DNA of 64,000 nt. Origin: JAXDMK01 sp963790325 (GTDB taxonomy: Bacteria; Actinomycetota; Acidimicrobiia; Acidimicrobiales; AC-14). The position numbers and the translations under genes are program-made. Positions 7,779 to 16,129 of the stretch are shown piece after piece. Numbering within the stretch: the stretch's first letter is position 1; every line of letters begins with the position of its first letter. The stretch lies in assembly GCA_963790325.1 (NCBI GenBank), contig CAWBNY010000003.1, forward strand, positions 1,426,001 to 1,490,000. Direction: 5' to 3'. Below the pieces are notes generated by a model. That model was not told the origin of the DNA and searched no databases. It saw nothing but the letters and a program-made list of their open reading frames with translations.

Positions 7779-9296
7779 GTGAAACTGTCAGACAAGCTCG
7801 CCGCCCTGGAGGATCAGGAGCGAGCCGCAACCACAGCCCGGTCGGCGCTGACCACCGGCGACCCGGCCCGGAGGCGGGCGAACACCCGCTCGACCGACAC
7901 CGCCCAGACCACAGTGGCGCGTCGCGCCGGCGCCACGTCGGCCGCCTCCTGGCACGCATCGAAGAAGAAGGTCCGGGAGCTCGTCCTGGCCGAGGTGGCC
8001 CCCAAGGTCCACGGCCTGTCCCCGGAGGGCCTCACCAACGAGGTCAAGGCCGCCCTCGACCGCATCATCTCGCGGGAGGACCTGAAGATCTCCCCCCGGG
8101 AGCGGCGCACCTTCCTCCAGGAGATGATCCAGGACACCCTCGGCTACGGGCCCCTCGACCCGCTGCTGCAGGACCCGTCCATCACCGAGGTCATGTGCAA
8201 CAACTACGACGACATCTGGATCGAGCGCGACGGCAAGCTCCACCACACCGGCGCCGCCTTCGGTGACGACCAGCAGTACCGGCACGTGATCGAGAAGATC
8301 GTGTCCGCCGTCGGTCGTCGCATCGACGAGTCGTCGCCCATGGTCGACGCCCGCCTGCCCGACGGCTCCCGGGTCAACGCCATCCTGCCGCCGCTGGCCA
8401 TCCACGGCCCGATCATGACCATCCGGAAGTTCGCCGCCGACCCCTACACGGTCAAGGACCTCATCAACTTCGGCACCTTCACCCTCGACCTCTCGGTCGT
8501 GATGGAGGCGTGTGTCCGGGGCAAGCTGAACGTCCTGGTCAGCGGCGGTACCGGCACCGGCAAGACCACCAACCTCAACGTCCTGTCCTCGTTCATCCCC
8601 GAGGGCGAGCGCATCGTCACCATCGAGGACGCGGCCGAGCTCCAGCTCCAGCAGCCCCACGTGCTGAGCCTGGAGGCCCGCCCGCCGAACGCGGAAGGCG
8701 CGGGCGAGGTCAGGATCCGCGACCTGGTCCGCAACGCCCTCCGTATGCGTCCCGACCGCATCATCGTCGGTGAGGTCCGCGGCGCCGAGTCCCTCGACAT
8801 GCTCCAGGCCATGAACACCGGCCACGAGGGCTCGATGACCACGGTCCACTCCAACAGCCCCCGGGACGCCCTCAGCCGCATCGAGACCATGGTCCTGATG
8901 GCCGGCTACGACCTGCCGGTGAAGGCCATCCGGGAGCAGATCTCCTCCGCCCTGAACATCATCATGCACCTCGACCGTCTCTCCGACGGCCGGCGCGTGG
9001 TCACCTCGGTGACCGAGCTCCAGGGCATGGAGGGCGAGACGATCCTGCTGCAGGAGATCTTCAAGTTCCGCCAGTTCGCCCGCAGCGACAACGGTCGGGT
9101 CAACGGCGAGCTGACGGCCACCGGCCTGCGGCCCAAGTTCCTCGACAAGCTGGCCGAGAGCGGCATCGAGGTCCCGGCCAAGGCCTTCCGGGCCCCGACC
9201 GCCACCGCCCCGCCGACGGTGGCCGCCGCGTCCCGCAGTCGTTCCGCCCGCGTCCCGTCCCTGTCCACCCTCGCCCGTGCGGAGCGTGCCCAGTGA
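7779..9296 (+). CDS. tadA: Tad secretion ATPase TadA/CpaF
   Basis: 505 residues; GTG preceded by GGAGG. Hexameric motor ATPase that powers pilin polymerisation at the inner face of the membrane. After a roughly 55-residue low-complexity N-terminus comes the CpaF/VirB11 core: YGPLDPLLQDPSITEVMCNN, Walker A SGGTGTGKTTNLN near residue 250, Asp box IEDAAELQLQQPHV, Walker B MRPDRIIVGEVRG, and the histidine-containing NTGHEGSMTTVHSN. The C-terminal tail is Ala/Pro/Arg rich and ends by overlapping tadB (GTGA). Confidence 0.96.
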   Translation: MKLSDKLAALEDQERAATTARSALTTGDPARRRANTRSTDTAQTTVARRAGATSAASWHASKKKVRELVLAEVAPKVHGLSPEGLTNEVKAALDRIISREDLKISPRERRTFLQEMIQDTLGYGPLDPLLQDPSITEVMCNNYDDIWIERDGKLHHTGAAFGDDQQYRHVIEKIVSAVGRRIDESSPMVDARLPDGSRVNAILPPLAIHGPIMTIRKFAADPYTVKDLINFGTFTLDLSVVMEACVRGKLNVLVSGGTGTGKTTNLNVLSSFIPEGERIVTIEDAAELQLQQPHVLSLEARPPNAEGAGEVRIRDLVRNALRMRPDRIIVGEVRGAESLDMLQAMNTGHEGSMTTVHSNSPRDALSRIETMVLMAGYDLPVKAIREQISSALNIIMHLDRLSDGRRVVTSVTELQGMEGETILLQEIFKFRQFARSDNGRVNGELTATGLRPKFLDKLAESGIEVPAKAFRAPTATAPPTVAAASRSRSARVPSLSTLARAERAQ

Positions 9297-10252
9297 CCAC
9301 CATCCTCGCTGTCTTCGCCGTCGGCGTCGGGCTGGCCCTGGTCGTGGCCGGGATCTTCTCCCGCTCCCGCGACCGGCAGCGCCAGCTGGCCGAGATCCTC
9401 GAGCTTCCCTACGGGGAGCGCGACATCCGGGTGGAGGGCGTCACCGAGAACCTGAGCCCGCTCGTCGAGGGGACCATCCAGGCCGCGGGACGCATGGTCG
9501 CCCAGTTCGACGGGAAGGGCGCCATGGCCGCCTCGCTGGAGCGGGCTCGCATCCCGCTGCGTTCCGGCGAGTTCGTCCTGGTCACCCTGGCCGGCAGCCT
9601 GGCCCTGGCCGCGCTGCTCCTGGCCCTTTCCGGGACCTGGGTCTTCGCCCTGCTCGGCGCCGCCTTCGGCCCGCTGGTCGCATCGGTGGTCGTCAAGCGC
9701 CGGATCGCCAGCCGCAAGAAGGCCTTCGAGGCCGCCCTGCCCGACGCCCTCGGGCTGATCGCCTCGTCGCTGTCCGCCGGGCACACGTTCCTGCGGGCCA
9801 TCCAGATGATGTGTGAGGAGTCGCCCCCGCCCCTGTCGGAGGAGTTCTCCCGCCTCGTCTCCGAGACCCGCCTGGGCGACCCGGTGGTCGACGCCCTCGA
9901 CCGCATGGCCAAGCGCCTCCAGATCCGTGACCTGGACTGGGTCGTGCAGGCCATCCGCATCCAGCAGCAGGTCGGTGGCCGCCTGGCCGATCTCCTGCAC
10001 ACGCTGGCCGACTTCATCCGGGCCCGGGAGGAAGTGCGCCGCGAGGTTGCGGTGCTCACCGCCGAAGGCCGCATCTCGGCCTGGGTGCTGACCGCCCTGG
10101 CTCCCTTCATGCTCTTCGCCATCAACTTCGTCAGTCCCGACTACATGGAGCCGATGTTCCACGGCGTCGGGCTGATCGTGCTCTTGGGCACGGCCGGGAT
10201 GGTGGCCATCGGCTCGTTCATCATCTTCCGCATGACAAAGATCGAGGTATAG
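9293..10252 (+). CDS. tadB: Tad inner-membrane platform protein TadB
   Basis: 319 residues; the GTG start overlaps the tadA stop by 4 bases. A T2SSF (GspF-like) domain lies between N-terminal helices (about residues 3-20 and 100-135) and C-terminal helices near residues 260-315. The segment ALPDALGLIASSLSAGHTFLRAIQMM is the family-defining cytoplasmic motif. With TadC it forms the membrane platform on which TadA acts. Followed by tadC after 2 bp. Confidence 0.94.
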   Translation: MTTILAVFAVGVGLALVVAGIFSRSRDRQRQLAEILELPYGERDIRVEGVTENLSPLVEGTIQAAGRMVAQFDGKGAMAASLERARIPLRSGEFVLVTLAGSLALAALLLALSGTWVFALLGAAFGPLVASVVVKRRIASRKKAFEAALPDALGLIASSLSAGHTFLRAIQMMCEESPPPLSEEFSRLVSETRLGDPVVDALDRMAKRLQIRDLDWVVQAIRIQQQVGGRLADLLHTLADFIRAREEVRREVAVLTAEGRISAWVLTALAPFMLFAINFVSPDYMEPMFHGVGLIVLLGTAGMVAIGSFIIFRMTKIEV

Positions 10253-10254
10253 CC

Positions 10255-11172
10255 ATGGATATCCTCCTTCCCGTTTTCCTGGCCGTGGCCGGCGCCGCCG
10301 CCGTGGCCGTGGGACTCCTGCGGGCCCGTCCCGCCGGGAACGTCGGCCAGTACCTGCGCGACCTCGACGAGAACGTCACCTTCACCGACGACTTCGAGCG
10401 GAAGCTGCAGGATCCCTTCATCGTGCGGGTGGTCCGCCCTCTGGGAACGGGCCTCTCCAACTCGGTGGGCCGGCTCACGCCCCGCAACTACCTCGACCAG
10501 ACCCACCGCAAGCTCCTGCTCTCCGGCCTCACGGGGACGATGCGAGCCGAGGAGTTCGTGGTCGGCCAGCTGGCGGCCACCGCCGCCTGCACCCTCGGCG
10601 CGGTGATGTACGTCACCCTGGGACAGCCGTCGGCTCGGGTCGGCCTGCTGCTGCTGATCATGGCTCCCGTCATCGGGCTGCTCCTGCCCGCCTCGTGGCT
10701 TGCCCGCAAGGTCCGGGAGCGGCAGGGGGCGATCCTGAAGGACCTTCCCGACACCCTCGACCTGCTCGCCATCTCGGTGGAGGCAGGCATGGGCTTCGAG
10801 GGGGCCATCGCCATCGTCTGCCAGCACTTCAACTCGCCGCTGGCCGACGAGCTGGCCCGAACGCTGCACGAGATGGAGCTGGGCCTGCCCCGCCGGGAGG
10901 CGTTCCAGAACCTCAAGCGCCGCACCGAGGTTCCCGAGCTGTCCAACCTGGTCCTGGCCCTGCTCCAGGCCGACGCCCTCGGCATCCCGATCGGCCGGGT
11001 CCTCAAGACCCAGGCCGGCGAGATGCGGCTGAAGCGCCGTCAGTGGGCCCGGGAGAAGGCGGCCAAGCTCCCGGTGAAGATGCTGTTCCCGCTGGTGCTG
11101 TTCGTGTTCCCGGCCATCATGGTGGTGGTCCTCGGGCCCGCAGCCTCGGGGATCTCCCAGGCCCTGAAGTAA
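10255..11172 (+). CDS. tadC: Tad inner-membrane platform protein TadC
   Basis: 305 residues, ATG at 10255. T2SSF domain protein, paralogue and partner of TadB: the DLPDTLDLLAISVEAGMGFEGAI motif is followed by an LPRREAFQNLKRRTEVPELSN segment and two C-terminal hydrophobic helices (MLFPLVLFVFPAIMVVVL). An N-terminal helix occupies residues 3-22. Last core assembly gene of the operon; the sensor kinase begins 12 bp later, so it is probably cotranscribed. Confidence 0.93.
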   Translation: MDILLPVFLAVAGAAAVAVGLLRARPAGNVGQYLRDLDENVTFTDDFERKLQDPFIVRVVRPLGTGLSNSVGRLTPRNYLDQTHRKLLLSGLTGTMRAEEFVVGQLAATAACTLGAVMYVTLGQPSARVGLLLLIMAPVIGLLLPASWLARKVRERQGAILKDLPDTLDLLAISVEAGMGFEGAIAIVCQHFNSPLADELARTLHEMELGLPRREAFQNLKRRTEVPELSNLVLALLQADALGIPIGRVLKTQAGEMRLKRRQWAREKAAKLPVKMLFPLVLFVFPAIMVVVLGPAASGISQALK

Positions 11173-11184
11173 GTCCTTCCAGCC

Positions 11185-12996
11185 ATGCTCCCAAGCACCG
11201 CTCTCCCCCTGACGGTGGACAGGGAGCCACCGGCCGGCGATGCCCTGGAGAACGGGCGTACCGGGTACCAGCCGTCGTTCGCGGCGCTGGTACCCGGCGT
11301 CCGCTGGGGAATCCTGGCCCTGGCCGGCTTCGTCGCCGCCGTCCGGGGCCCCATGACCACCTCCGTCGTGGTGTGGGGACTCGTCCTCGCCGCCCACGCC
11401 GCCTGGCGGGCCAAGCACCCGGTGGCGGCCGTGGCCCCGGCCGCCACCGCCTCCGCCACCGCCTCCGCCACCGCATCCAGCGCCGAGGCGTCGGCCCTCC
11501 CGCCGGTGGCGGTCATGGTGGAGGTCTTCCTCACCGTCCTCGCCGTCGACAGCACCGGCTACTGGGGCTCGCCCTTCGCCTTCTGCCTGCTGGCCGTCGT
11601 GATCGCCGCCGGGTTCGTCCAGGGCTTCGGCCTGGGCCTGCGGGTCGCCGGCATCATCGTCCTCTGCGTCGGCATCCCCAACCACCTCGAGCTGGCCGAC
11701 TACGGGCTGGAGAGCGTCGGTCTCACCGGCCAGTGGGGCCTCGAGCTCGTCCTGGTCGCCATCCTCGCCGGCTACGCCCGCCGCCTCTTCGGCGAGGCCG
11801 AGCAGCGCCACACCCAGGCCCTCGACCGGGCGTCGCAGCTGGCCGAGGCCAACGACCTGCTGGTCTCCCTCCACCGGGTGGCCCAGAGCCTGCCCGCCTC
11901 CCTCAACCTCGACCAGGTCGCGACCTCCACCATCGAGCGCCTGCGCAGCCTGGTCGACTGCGACGTCACCGCCCTCCTCCTGCGGGACGACGTCACCGGC
12001 CGGTGGGTGGTGGCCGCCAGCGAAGGGGCCGTGTCCCCCCGGCCCCTTTCCGACGACACCCTGCCCGTCCCCCTCCGGGCGGCCACCGCCAGCTCCGTCG
12101 CCTCCCTGGTCGTCAGCCTCGCCCCCGGCGAGGGGTTCGGGCCCACGCTCGTGTCCCGCTCGGGCCTCTACGCCCCCCTCCGGGCCCGGGGCGCCCTCGT
12201 CGGGCTGGTCGCCCTCGAGCACCACGAGGTCGGGCGCTACGGCCGGCGGGAGCTGCAGCTCCTCGACGGCTTCATCGACTCGGCCGCCCTGGCCATCGAC
12301 AACGCCCGCTGGTTCGGCCGGCTCCGGGGCATGGGTGCCGACGAGGAGCGCACCCGCATCGCCCGCGACATGCACGACCGCATCGGCCAGTCCCTCGCCT
12401 ACGTCGCCTTCGAGCTCGACCGGGTGACCGGGCAGGCCGAGGAGCCGTTCAAGTCCTCCCTCGACGGCCTGCGCACCGAGGTCCGGGCGGTGCTCGGCGA
12501 GGTCCGGGACACCCTCTCCGACCTGCGGGCCGAGGTCTCCGACCAACGGGGTCTGGTCGACACCATGGAGGCCTACCTCGAGCGGGTGGCGGCCCGCACC
12601 GACATCCTGGTCGACTTCCGCCACGAGACCGCCGCCCGCCTGCCGTTGGTGCAGGAGCGGGAGCTGTGGCGCATCGCCCAGGAAGCGATCACCAACGTCG
12701 AGCGCCACGCCCGGGCCAACCATCTCCGGGTCCGGTGGAAGTGCGACGGCCACTCCGCCCAGCTCACGGTGGCCGACGACGGGATCGGGTTCCCCGTGCG
12801 GGCCGCCCGCCGCTCGGACGCCTTCGGCGTCACCGGCATGCAGGAGCGGGCCAACGCCATCGGCGCCACCCTGCTCCTCGAGTCCGAGCCCTACGTGGGC
12901 ACCCTCGTCGAGTGCCGGGTGGACGCGCCCGCCGTCTCGCCGGTCCGCTTGCCCGCCCCCACCCGCGCCCCGTCCTCCCAGAAGGCAGCCTCATGA
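11185..12996 (+). CDS. Membrane sensor histidine kinase, GAF + HisKA_3 (NarX/DesK type)
   Basis: 603 residues from ATG 11185. Several hydrophobic helices lie between about residues 30 and 200, then a GAF domain (about 230-375), a HisKA_3 dimerisation segment EERTRIARDMHDRIGQSLAY with the phospho-accepting His at residue 397, and a HATPase_c domain (EAITNVERHARANHL, DDGIGF). Probably phosphorylates the NarL-type regulator encoded next, whose start overlaps its stop (ATGA). Its place between tadC and the pilin genes suggests it senses a cue for pilus expression; the signal is unknown. Confidence 0.92.
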   Translation: MLPSTALPLTVDREPPAGDALENGRTGYQPSFAALVPGVRWGILALAGFVAAVRGPMTTSVVVWGLVLAAHAAWRAKHPVAAVAPAATASATASATASSAEASALPPVAVMVEVFLTVLAVDSTGYWGSPFAFCLLAVVIAAGFVQGFGLGLRVAGIIVLCVGIPNHLELADYGLESVGLTGQWGLELVLVAILAGYARRLFGEAEQRHTQALDRASQLAEANDLLVSLHRVAQSLPASLNLDQVATSTIERLRSLVDCDVTALLLRDDVTGRWVVAASEGAVSPRPLSDDTLPVPLRAATASSVASLVVSLAPGEGFGPTLVSRSGLYAPLRARGALVGLVALEHHEVGRYGRRELQLLDGFIDSAALAIDNARWFGRLRGMGADEERTRIARDMHDRIGQSLAYVAFELDRVTGQAEEPFKSSLDGLRTEVRAVLGEVRDTLSDLRAEVSDQRGLVDTMEAYLERVAARTDILVDFRHETAARLPLVQERELWRIAQEAITNVERHARANHLRVRWKCDGHSAQLTVADDGIGFPVRAARRSDAFGVTGMQERANAIGATLLLESEPYVGTLVECRVDAPAVSPVRLPAPTRAPSSQKAAS

Positions 12997-13667
12997 CCCG
13001 TTTGCTGATCGCCGATGACCACCGGATGCTGCGCGAAGGGCTGCGCCGCTCCCTCCAGGACCACGGCTTCGACGTCGTGGGTGAGGCCGCCGACGGCCAG
13101 GAGGCCTTCCGGCTGGCCACCGAGCTCCGGCCCGACGTGGTGCTCATGGACGTCACCATGCCCGTCCTCGACGGGGTGGAGGCCACCCGGCTCATCCACG
13201 GGTCGATCCCGGGGACGGCGGTGGTGATGCTCACCATGCACGCCGACGGCGACGTGATGGCCCGCGCCCTGCAGGCGGGCGCGGTCGGGTACCTGGTGAA
13301 GGACTGCGCCATCGAGGAGGTCGTGACCACCGTCCGCATGGCGGCGGAGGACGACGGCGTGCTGTCCGCCGGCCTGGCCTCGTCGATGCTGGCCGAGATG
13401 CAGCGGGGCGACGCCGAGGGCAACGGGAACGCCAACGGCAGCGGTCACGGCCAGTCGGTCATCAGCGCCCGGGAGGAGGAGGTCCTCCAGCTCTTCGCCG
13501 ACGGCCTCTCCCTGCCCGAGGTGGCAGCCCAGCTCTTCATCAGCGTGAAGACGGTGAAGAACCACCTGGCCTCGATCTACGCCAAGCTCGACGCCCGCGA
13601 CCGCACCCAGGCCGTCCTGCGGGCCGTCCGCATGGGGATCATCCGCCTCTCGCCCTCGGAGCCCTAG
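12993..13667 (+). CDS. NarL/FixJ-family response regulator
   Basis: 224 residues. Receiver domain at residues 1-120 with acidic pocket Asp8/Asp9 and phospho-acceptor Asp53 (VVLMDVTMP), the VMLTMHADGD switch region and GAVGYLVKD. A flexible Gly/Asn linker (GNGNANGSGHG) leads to a LuxR-type HTH (SAREEEVLQLFADGLSLPEVA then SVKTVKNHLASIYAKL). Partner of the preceding kinase. The first Flp pilin gene starts 120 bp downstream, so the pilin promoters are plausible targets. Confidence 0.95.
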   Translation: MTRLLIADDHRMLREGLRRSLQDHGFDVVGEAADGQEAFRLATELRPDVVLMDVTMPVLDGVEATRLIHGSIPGTAVVMLTMHADGDVMARALQAGAVGYLVKDCAIEEVVTTVRMAAEDDGVLSAGLASSMLAEMQRGDAEGNGNANGSGHGQSVISAREEEVLQLFADGLSLPEVAAQLFISVKTVKNHLASIYAKLDARDRTQAVLRAVRMGIIRLSPSEP

Positions 13668-13699
13668 ATCACCCCTGTGGAGATCGCGGGATTTACTCC

Positions 13700-13727
13700 T
13701 AAGGCCGGAGCATACGCAGGCCGATAC
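13700..13727 (+). promoter_or_regulatory. Candidate sigma-28/WhiG-like promoter, pilin 1
   Basis: TAAG, 16 bases, then GCCGATAC, 60 bases before the pilin ATG. This is the best match of the set to TAAA-N16-GCCGATAA. The same GCCGATACA octamer region precedes all three pilin genes. Confidence 0.5.
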
Positions 13728-13787
13728 AGAGCAAGACAAGTGAAGGTCCCCGGCCCGGGGGACCAATCCGGAAGGGGAATCTACGAA

Positions 13788-13997
13788 ATGGACCTGGTCG
13801 CCTACTGGCAGAAGCACTGCACCCCCTACCTGCGAGCCGTCGTCGGCCGCAGCGAGCGGGGTGCGGCCCTGGTGGAGTACGCCCTCCTCCTGGCCCTCAT
13901 CGCCGTCGTCTGCATCGTCGCCCTGACCACGCTGGGCACCCAGGCCTCGGACAAGTTCTCCAAGGTCGGCGGCTCGATCGCCGCTGCCGGCGGCTGA
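13788..13997 (+). CDS. flp: Flp-family type IVb pilin 1
   Basis: 69 residues. The leader MDLVAYWQKHCTPYLRAV... ends in SERG, and the predicted cut is before AALVEYALLLALIAVV, with Glu at +5 and Tyr at +6 as in Flp pilins. One hydrophobic helix is followed by the short tail FSKVGGSIAAAGG. The product would be processed by a TadV/CpaA-type prepilin peptidase, which is not encoded in this window, and polymerised by TadABC. ATG chosen because GAAGGGG lies just upstream; the frame opens further up but not plausibly. A 14-bp-stem terminator follows. Confidence 0.94.
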   Translation: MDLVAYWQKHCTPYLRAVVGRSERGAALVEYALLLALIAVVCIVALTTLGTQASDKFSKVGGSIAAAGG

Positions 13998-14020
13998 CAG
14001 CGTCGTCAGTCCGGTACTGA

Positions 14021-14054
14021 GACGAAGGAGCGAGCCTTGGCTCGCTCCTTCGTC
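14021..14054 (+). terminator. Hairpin terminator after pilin 1
   Basis: Perfect 14-bp stem GACGAAGGAGCGAG / CTCGCTCCTTCGTC with the 6-base loop CCTTGG, 24 bp after the pilin stop. Near-identical hairpins follow the other two pilin genes. Confidence 0.85.
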
Positions 14055-14093
14055 GCGTCCGGGGCCGCTCATGCGATTTGAGCCAATCGCCCC

Positions 14094-14121
14094 ATTCAGG
14101 AAATCGGCCTCCCGCCGATAC
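14094..14121 (+). promoter_or_regulatory. Candidate promoter, pilin 2 (GCCGATAC element)
   Basis: GCCGATAC at 14114-14121, 54 bases before the pilin ATG. The segment at the expected -35 position (ATTC) matches poorly, so only the downstream element is well supported. Confidence 0.35.
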
Positions 14122-14175
14122 ATCTCTCGGAACTCAAAAGCCCCGGCACGGGGGCCGAAGATCGGAGAAATCAAC

Positions 14176-14382
14176 ATGGACATCGTCGCTTACTGGCAGA
14201 AGAACTGCGCCCCCTACCTGCGGGCCCGGTTCGGCCGCAGCGAGCGGGGGGCGGCCCTGGTGGAGTACGCCCTCCTCCTGGCCCTCATCGCCGTCGTCTG
14301 CATCGTGGCCCTCACCACCCTTGGCAACCAGGCCTCGGACAAGTTCTCCAAGGTGGGCGCCTCGATCAACGCCGCCGGCTGA
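14176..14382 (+). CDS. flp: Flp-family type IVb pilin 2
   Basis: 68 residues, ATG at 14176 behind GGAGA. Close paralogue of pilin 1: leader MDIVAYWQKNCAPYLRARFG, then SERG and AALVEYALLLALIAVV with Glu +5, tail FSKVGASINAAG. The core DNA from the cleavage site through the helix is nearly identical in all three copies, implying recent duplication or gene conversion. Differences are confined to the leader and the last residues. Confidence 0.94.
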   Translation: MDIVAYWQKNCAPYLRARFGRSERGAALVEYALLLALIAVVCIVALTTLGNQASDKFSKVGASINAAG

Positions 14383-14413
14383 GCCCGGACCCTCTGCCCC
14401 CGGTCGGGCACGA

Positions 14414-14444
14414 CGAAGGAGCGAGTGTGCAGCTCGCTCCTTCG
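14414..14444 (+). terminator. Hairpin terminator after pilin 2
   Basis: 12-bp stem CGAAGGAGCGAG / CTCGCTCCTTCG with a 7-base loop, 31 bp after the stop. Same stem sequence as the pilin 1 terminator. Confidence 0.82.
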
Positions 14445-14521
14445 GCGTGTTCGCGGAAGAGGAGCGGACCCTACGAGGTCGGACGCCGAGGCGAGCGGAG
14501 CTTCCACCTACGACGTCGCCC

Positions 14522-14560
14522 TTGACACAGGGTTCGAAATCTAGAATGGTTCTCATTCTC
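14522..14560 (+). promoter_or_regulatory. Promoter with Fur-box-like operator for the RiPP operon
   Basis: TTGACA at 14522-14527 is a consensus -35. TAGAAT at 14542-14547 is a good -10, but the spacer is only 14 bp; a weaker -10, AATGGT, sits at 17 bp. Overlapping it is TAGAATGGTTCTCATTCTC (14542-14560). Its reverse complement matches the classic 19-bp Fur box GATAATGATAATCATTATC at 14 of 19 positions, and it contains the inverted repeat AGAATG-N5-CATTCT. A Fur-family repressor (Fur or Zur) bound here would block the promoter. The first gene starts 52 bases further on. Assigned by eye. Confidence 0.5.
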
Positions 14561-14612
14561 ATTCCTCGGGTGAGACTCACTCTCGGACCACCTGGAAACG
14601 GGCGCCATCGGA

Positions 14613-15368
14613 ATGCACGACGAGGCACACGCAGAATCGCCGAACGACGCCGCCTACGGCGAGGAGTGGTCGGCGCGTTGGGAGCAGGACTTCGGCACCC
14701 GAGCCGACACCGACGACGCGGTGCGCTGCCTGGTGTCACTGGCCGAGGGTCGCAGCGTGCTCGAGCTCGGCATCGGCACCGGGCGGATCGCGCTGCCATT
14801 ACGGGCCACGGGGATCGAGGTCCACGGCATCGACAGCTCGCCGTGGATGCTGGCCCAGCTCCGGGCCAAGCCCGCCGGAGACGACCTGCCCGTGATCGAG
14901 GGCGACTTCGTCACCGCCAGGGCCGGCCGACGGTTCGGCCTGGTCGTGCTGGCCAGCTACACGATCTCCGCCCTGACCGACCAGGAGCTCCAGGTGGCGT
15001 GCTTCCAGAATGCGGCCGACCACCTGGAGGAGGGCGGTCTCTTCGTGGTCGAGGCCATGGTGCCGCGCAGTGAGGCGATGGCGGCCGGGTCGTGTCGGGC
15101 CGTGAGGCTGTCCCCCGACGAGGTCGTGCTGCAGATCTCGTCCCCTGCCGACCCCCTCGACCAGACGGCGCAGTCGGCCCACGTCTACCTGCCCGACCGC
15201 GGGCCGGTGCGTATCCGTCCGCTGTCATCGCGGTACGTGTGGCCATCGGAGATGGACCTCATGGGCCGTCTCGCCGGCATGGCCCGCCTGCACCGTTGGG
15301 GCGGTTGGGACCGCCAGCCCTTCAGCGCCCAGAGCATGAAGTACATCTCCGTCTACGGGAGGCCCTGA
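14613..15368 (+). CDS. Class I SAM-dependent methyltransferase (RiPP operon, first gene)
   Basis: 251 residues from ATG 14613. Rossmann-fold methyltransferase with motif I VLELGIGTGRIALPL near residues 48-62, an acidic residue ending strand 2 (VHGIDSS), LPVIEGDF, and LVVLASYTISAL as the post-II region. The substrate cannot be read from sequence. As first gene of a RiPP operon it may N-, O- or C-methylate the modified peptide or help build a ligand group. The next methyltransferase starts 1 bp after its stop. Confidence 0.85.
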   Translation: MHDEAHAESPNDAAYGEEWSARWEQDFGTRADTDDAVRCLVSLAEGRSVLELGIGTGRIALPLRATGIEVHGIDSSPWMLAQLRAKPAGDDLPVIEGDFVTARAGRRFGLVVLASYTISALTDQELQVACFQNAADHLEEGGLFVVEAMVPRSEAMAAGSCRAVRLSPDEVVLQISSPADPLDQTAQSAHVYLPDRGPVRIRPLSSRYVWPSEMDLMGRLAGMARLHRWGGWDRQPFSAQSMKYISVYGRP

Positions 15369-15369
15369 G

Positions 15370-16095
15370 GTGGAGGGAGCCGTCGTGCCCGTCGGGGGGG
15401 ACCTCGTCGTCACCAGCGGTGCCTGGAGCTTCGAGCGGGGCGTGGCGCCGGGCTTCGTCGACCACGTGCGACGATCGGTGCCTCTCTATGATCTCGGCCA
15501 CCAGCTGGTGGCCGAGATGGCCAGCACCTTCGTGCGCCCGGGTGGGCTCGGCTACGAGCTGGGCTCGGCCACGGGCCAGCTGCTGCGGACTCTGGCCTGC
15601 GCCAGCCCTCGGACCCGGGCGGCGTCGTGGGTCGGCATCGAGCACGAGGCCGAGATGGTCGAGCAGTCCAGGCAGTGGTGCGGCGACCTGGAGAACGTGA
15701 TCATCGTCGAAGGCGATATCGCCACGACGGAGTACCGGCGGTGCGATTTCGCGGTCGCCTATCTCACGCTGGACTTCCTGGACCTCGAGCCGAGGACGCG
15801 GACCGTCGAGCGGGTGCACCGGTCGCTGCGCGACGGCGGGGGGATGTTCGTGTTCGAGAAGGTCCTCACCGCGGATCCCCGGCTCCACAGCCTGGTGACG
15901 CTGCTGCACCATCGGTTCAAGCGGGCCTGCGGACTGACGCCGGAGGAGATCCTCAACAAAGCCGACAGCCTGGCCGGGATCATGCAGCCGATGACGGGCG
16001 AGGAGTACGCCGACCTCCTCCGAGGCGCCGGGTTCCGCAGTGTCACCACGGTGCTGAAGCACCTGTGCTTCGAGGGGTTCATGGCCCTCAAGTGA
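15370..16095 (+). CDS. SAM-dependent methyltransferase, CmoA-like fold
   Basis: 241 residues, GTG start. The glycine-rich region GYELGSATGQLLRTLA (about residues 58-73), VGIEHEAEMVEQSRQW, and FAVAYLTLDFLDLEPR plus FVFEKVLTADPRLHSLV resemble the CmoA/BioC-like class. True CmoA acts on tRNA, but the operon context argues for a tailoring enzyme here. Not similar enough to the preceding enzyme to be a recent duplicate. Confidence 0.8.
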   Translation: MEGAVVPVGGDLVVTSGAWSFERGVAPGFVDHVRRSVPLYDLGHQLVAEMASTFVRPGGLGYELGSATGQLLRTLACASPRTRAASWVGIEHEAEMVEQSRQWCGDLENVIIVEGDIATTEYRRCDFAVAYLTLDFLDLEPRTRTVERVHRSLRDGGGMFVFEKVLTADPRLHSLVTLLHHRFKRACGLTPEEILNKADSLAGIMQPMTGEEYADLLRGAGFRSVTTVLKHLCFEGFMALK

Positions 16096-16129
16096 CCTCG
16101 TTCAAGCGTCACGGACGGGAGCGTCTCCA

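Noticed and set aside
10141..12753. 870-codon minus-strand open frame opposite tadC and the sensor kinase
   Set aside because: Gly/Glu/Asp/His-rich shadow without hydrophobic core; the plus-strand genes have clear motifs.
13677..13787. Upstream in-frame extension of pilin 1
   Set aside because: It would place non-hydrophobic residues before the prepilin leader and covers the promoter-like element.
14071..14175. Upstream in-frame extension of pilin 2
   Set aside because: Same reason; the three pilins agree in length only with the downstream starts.
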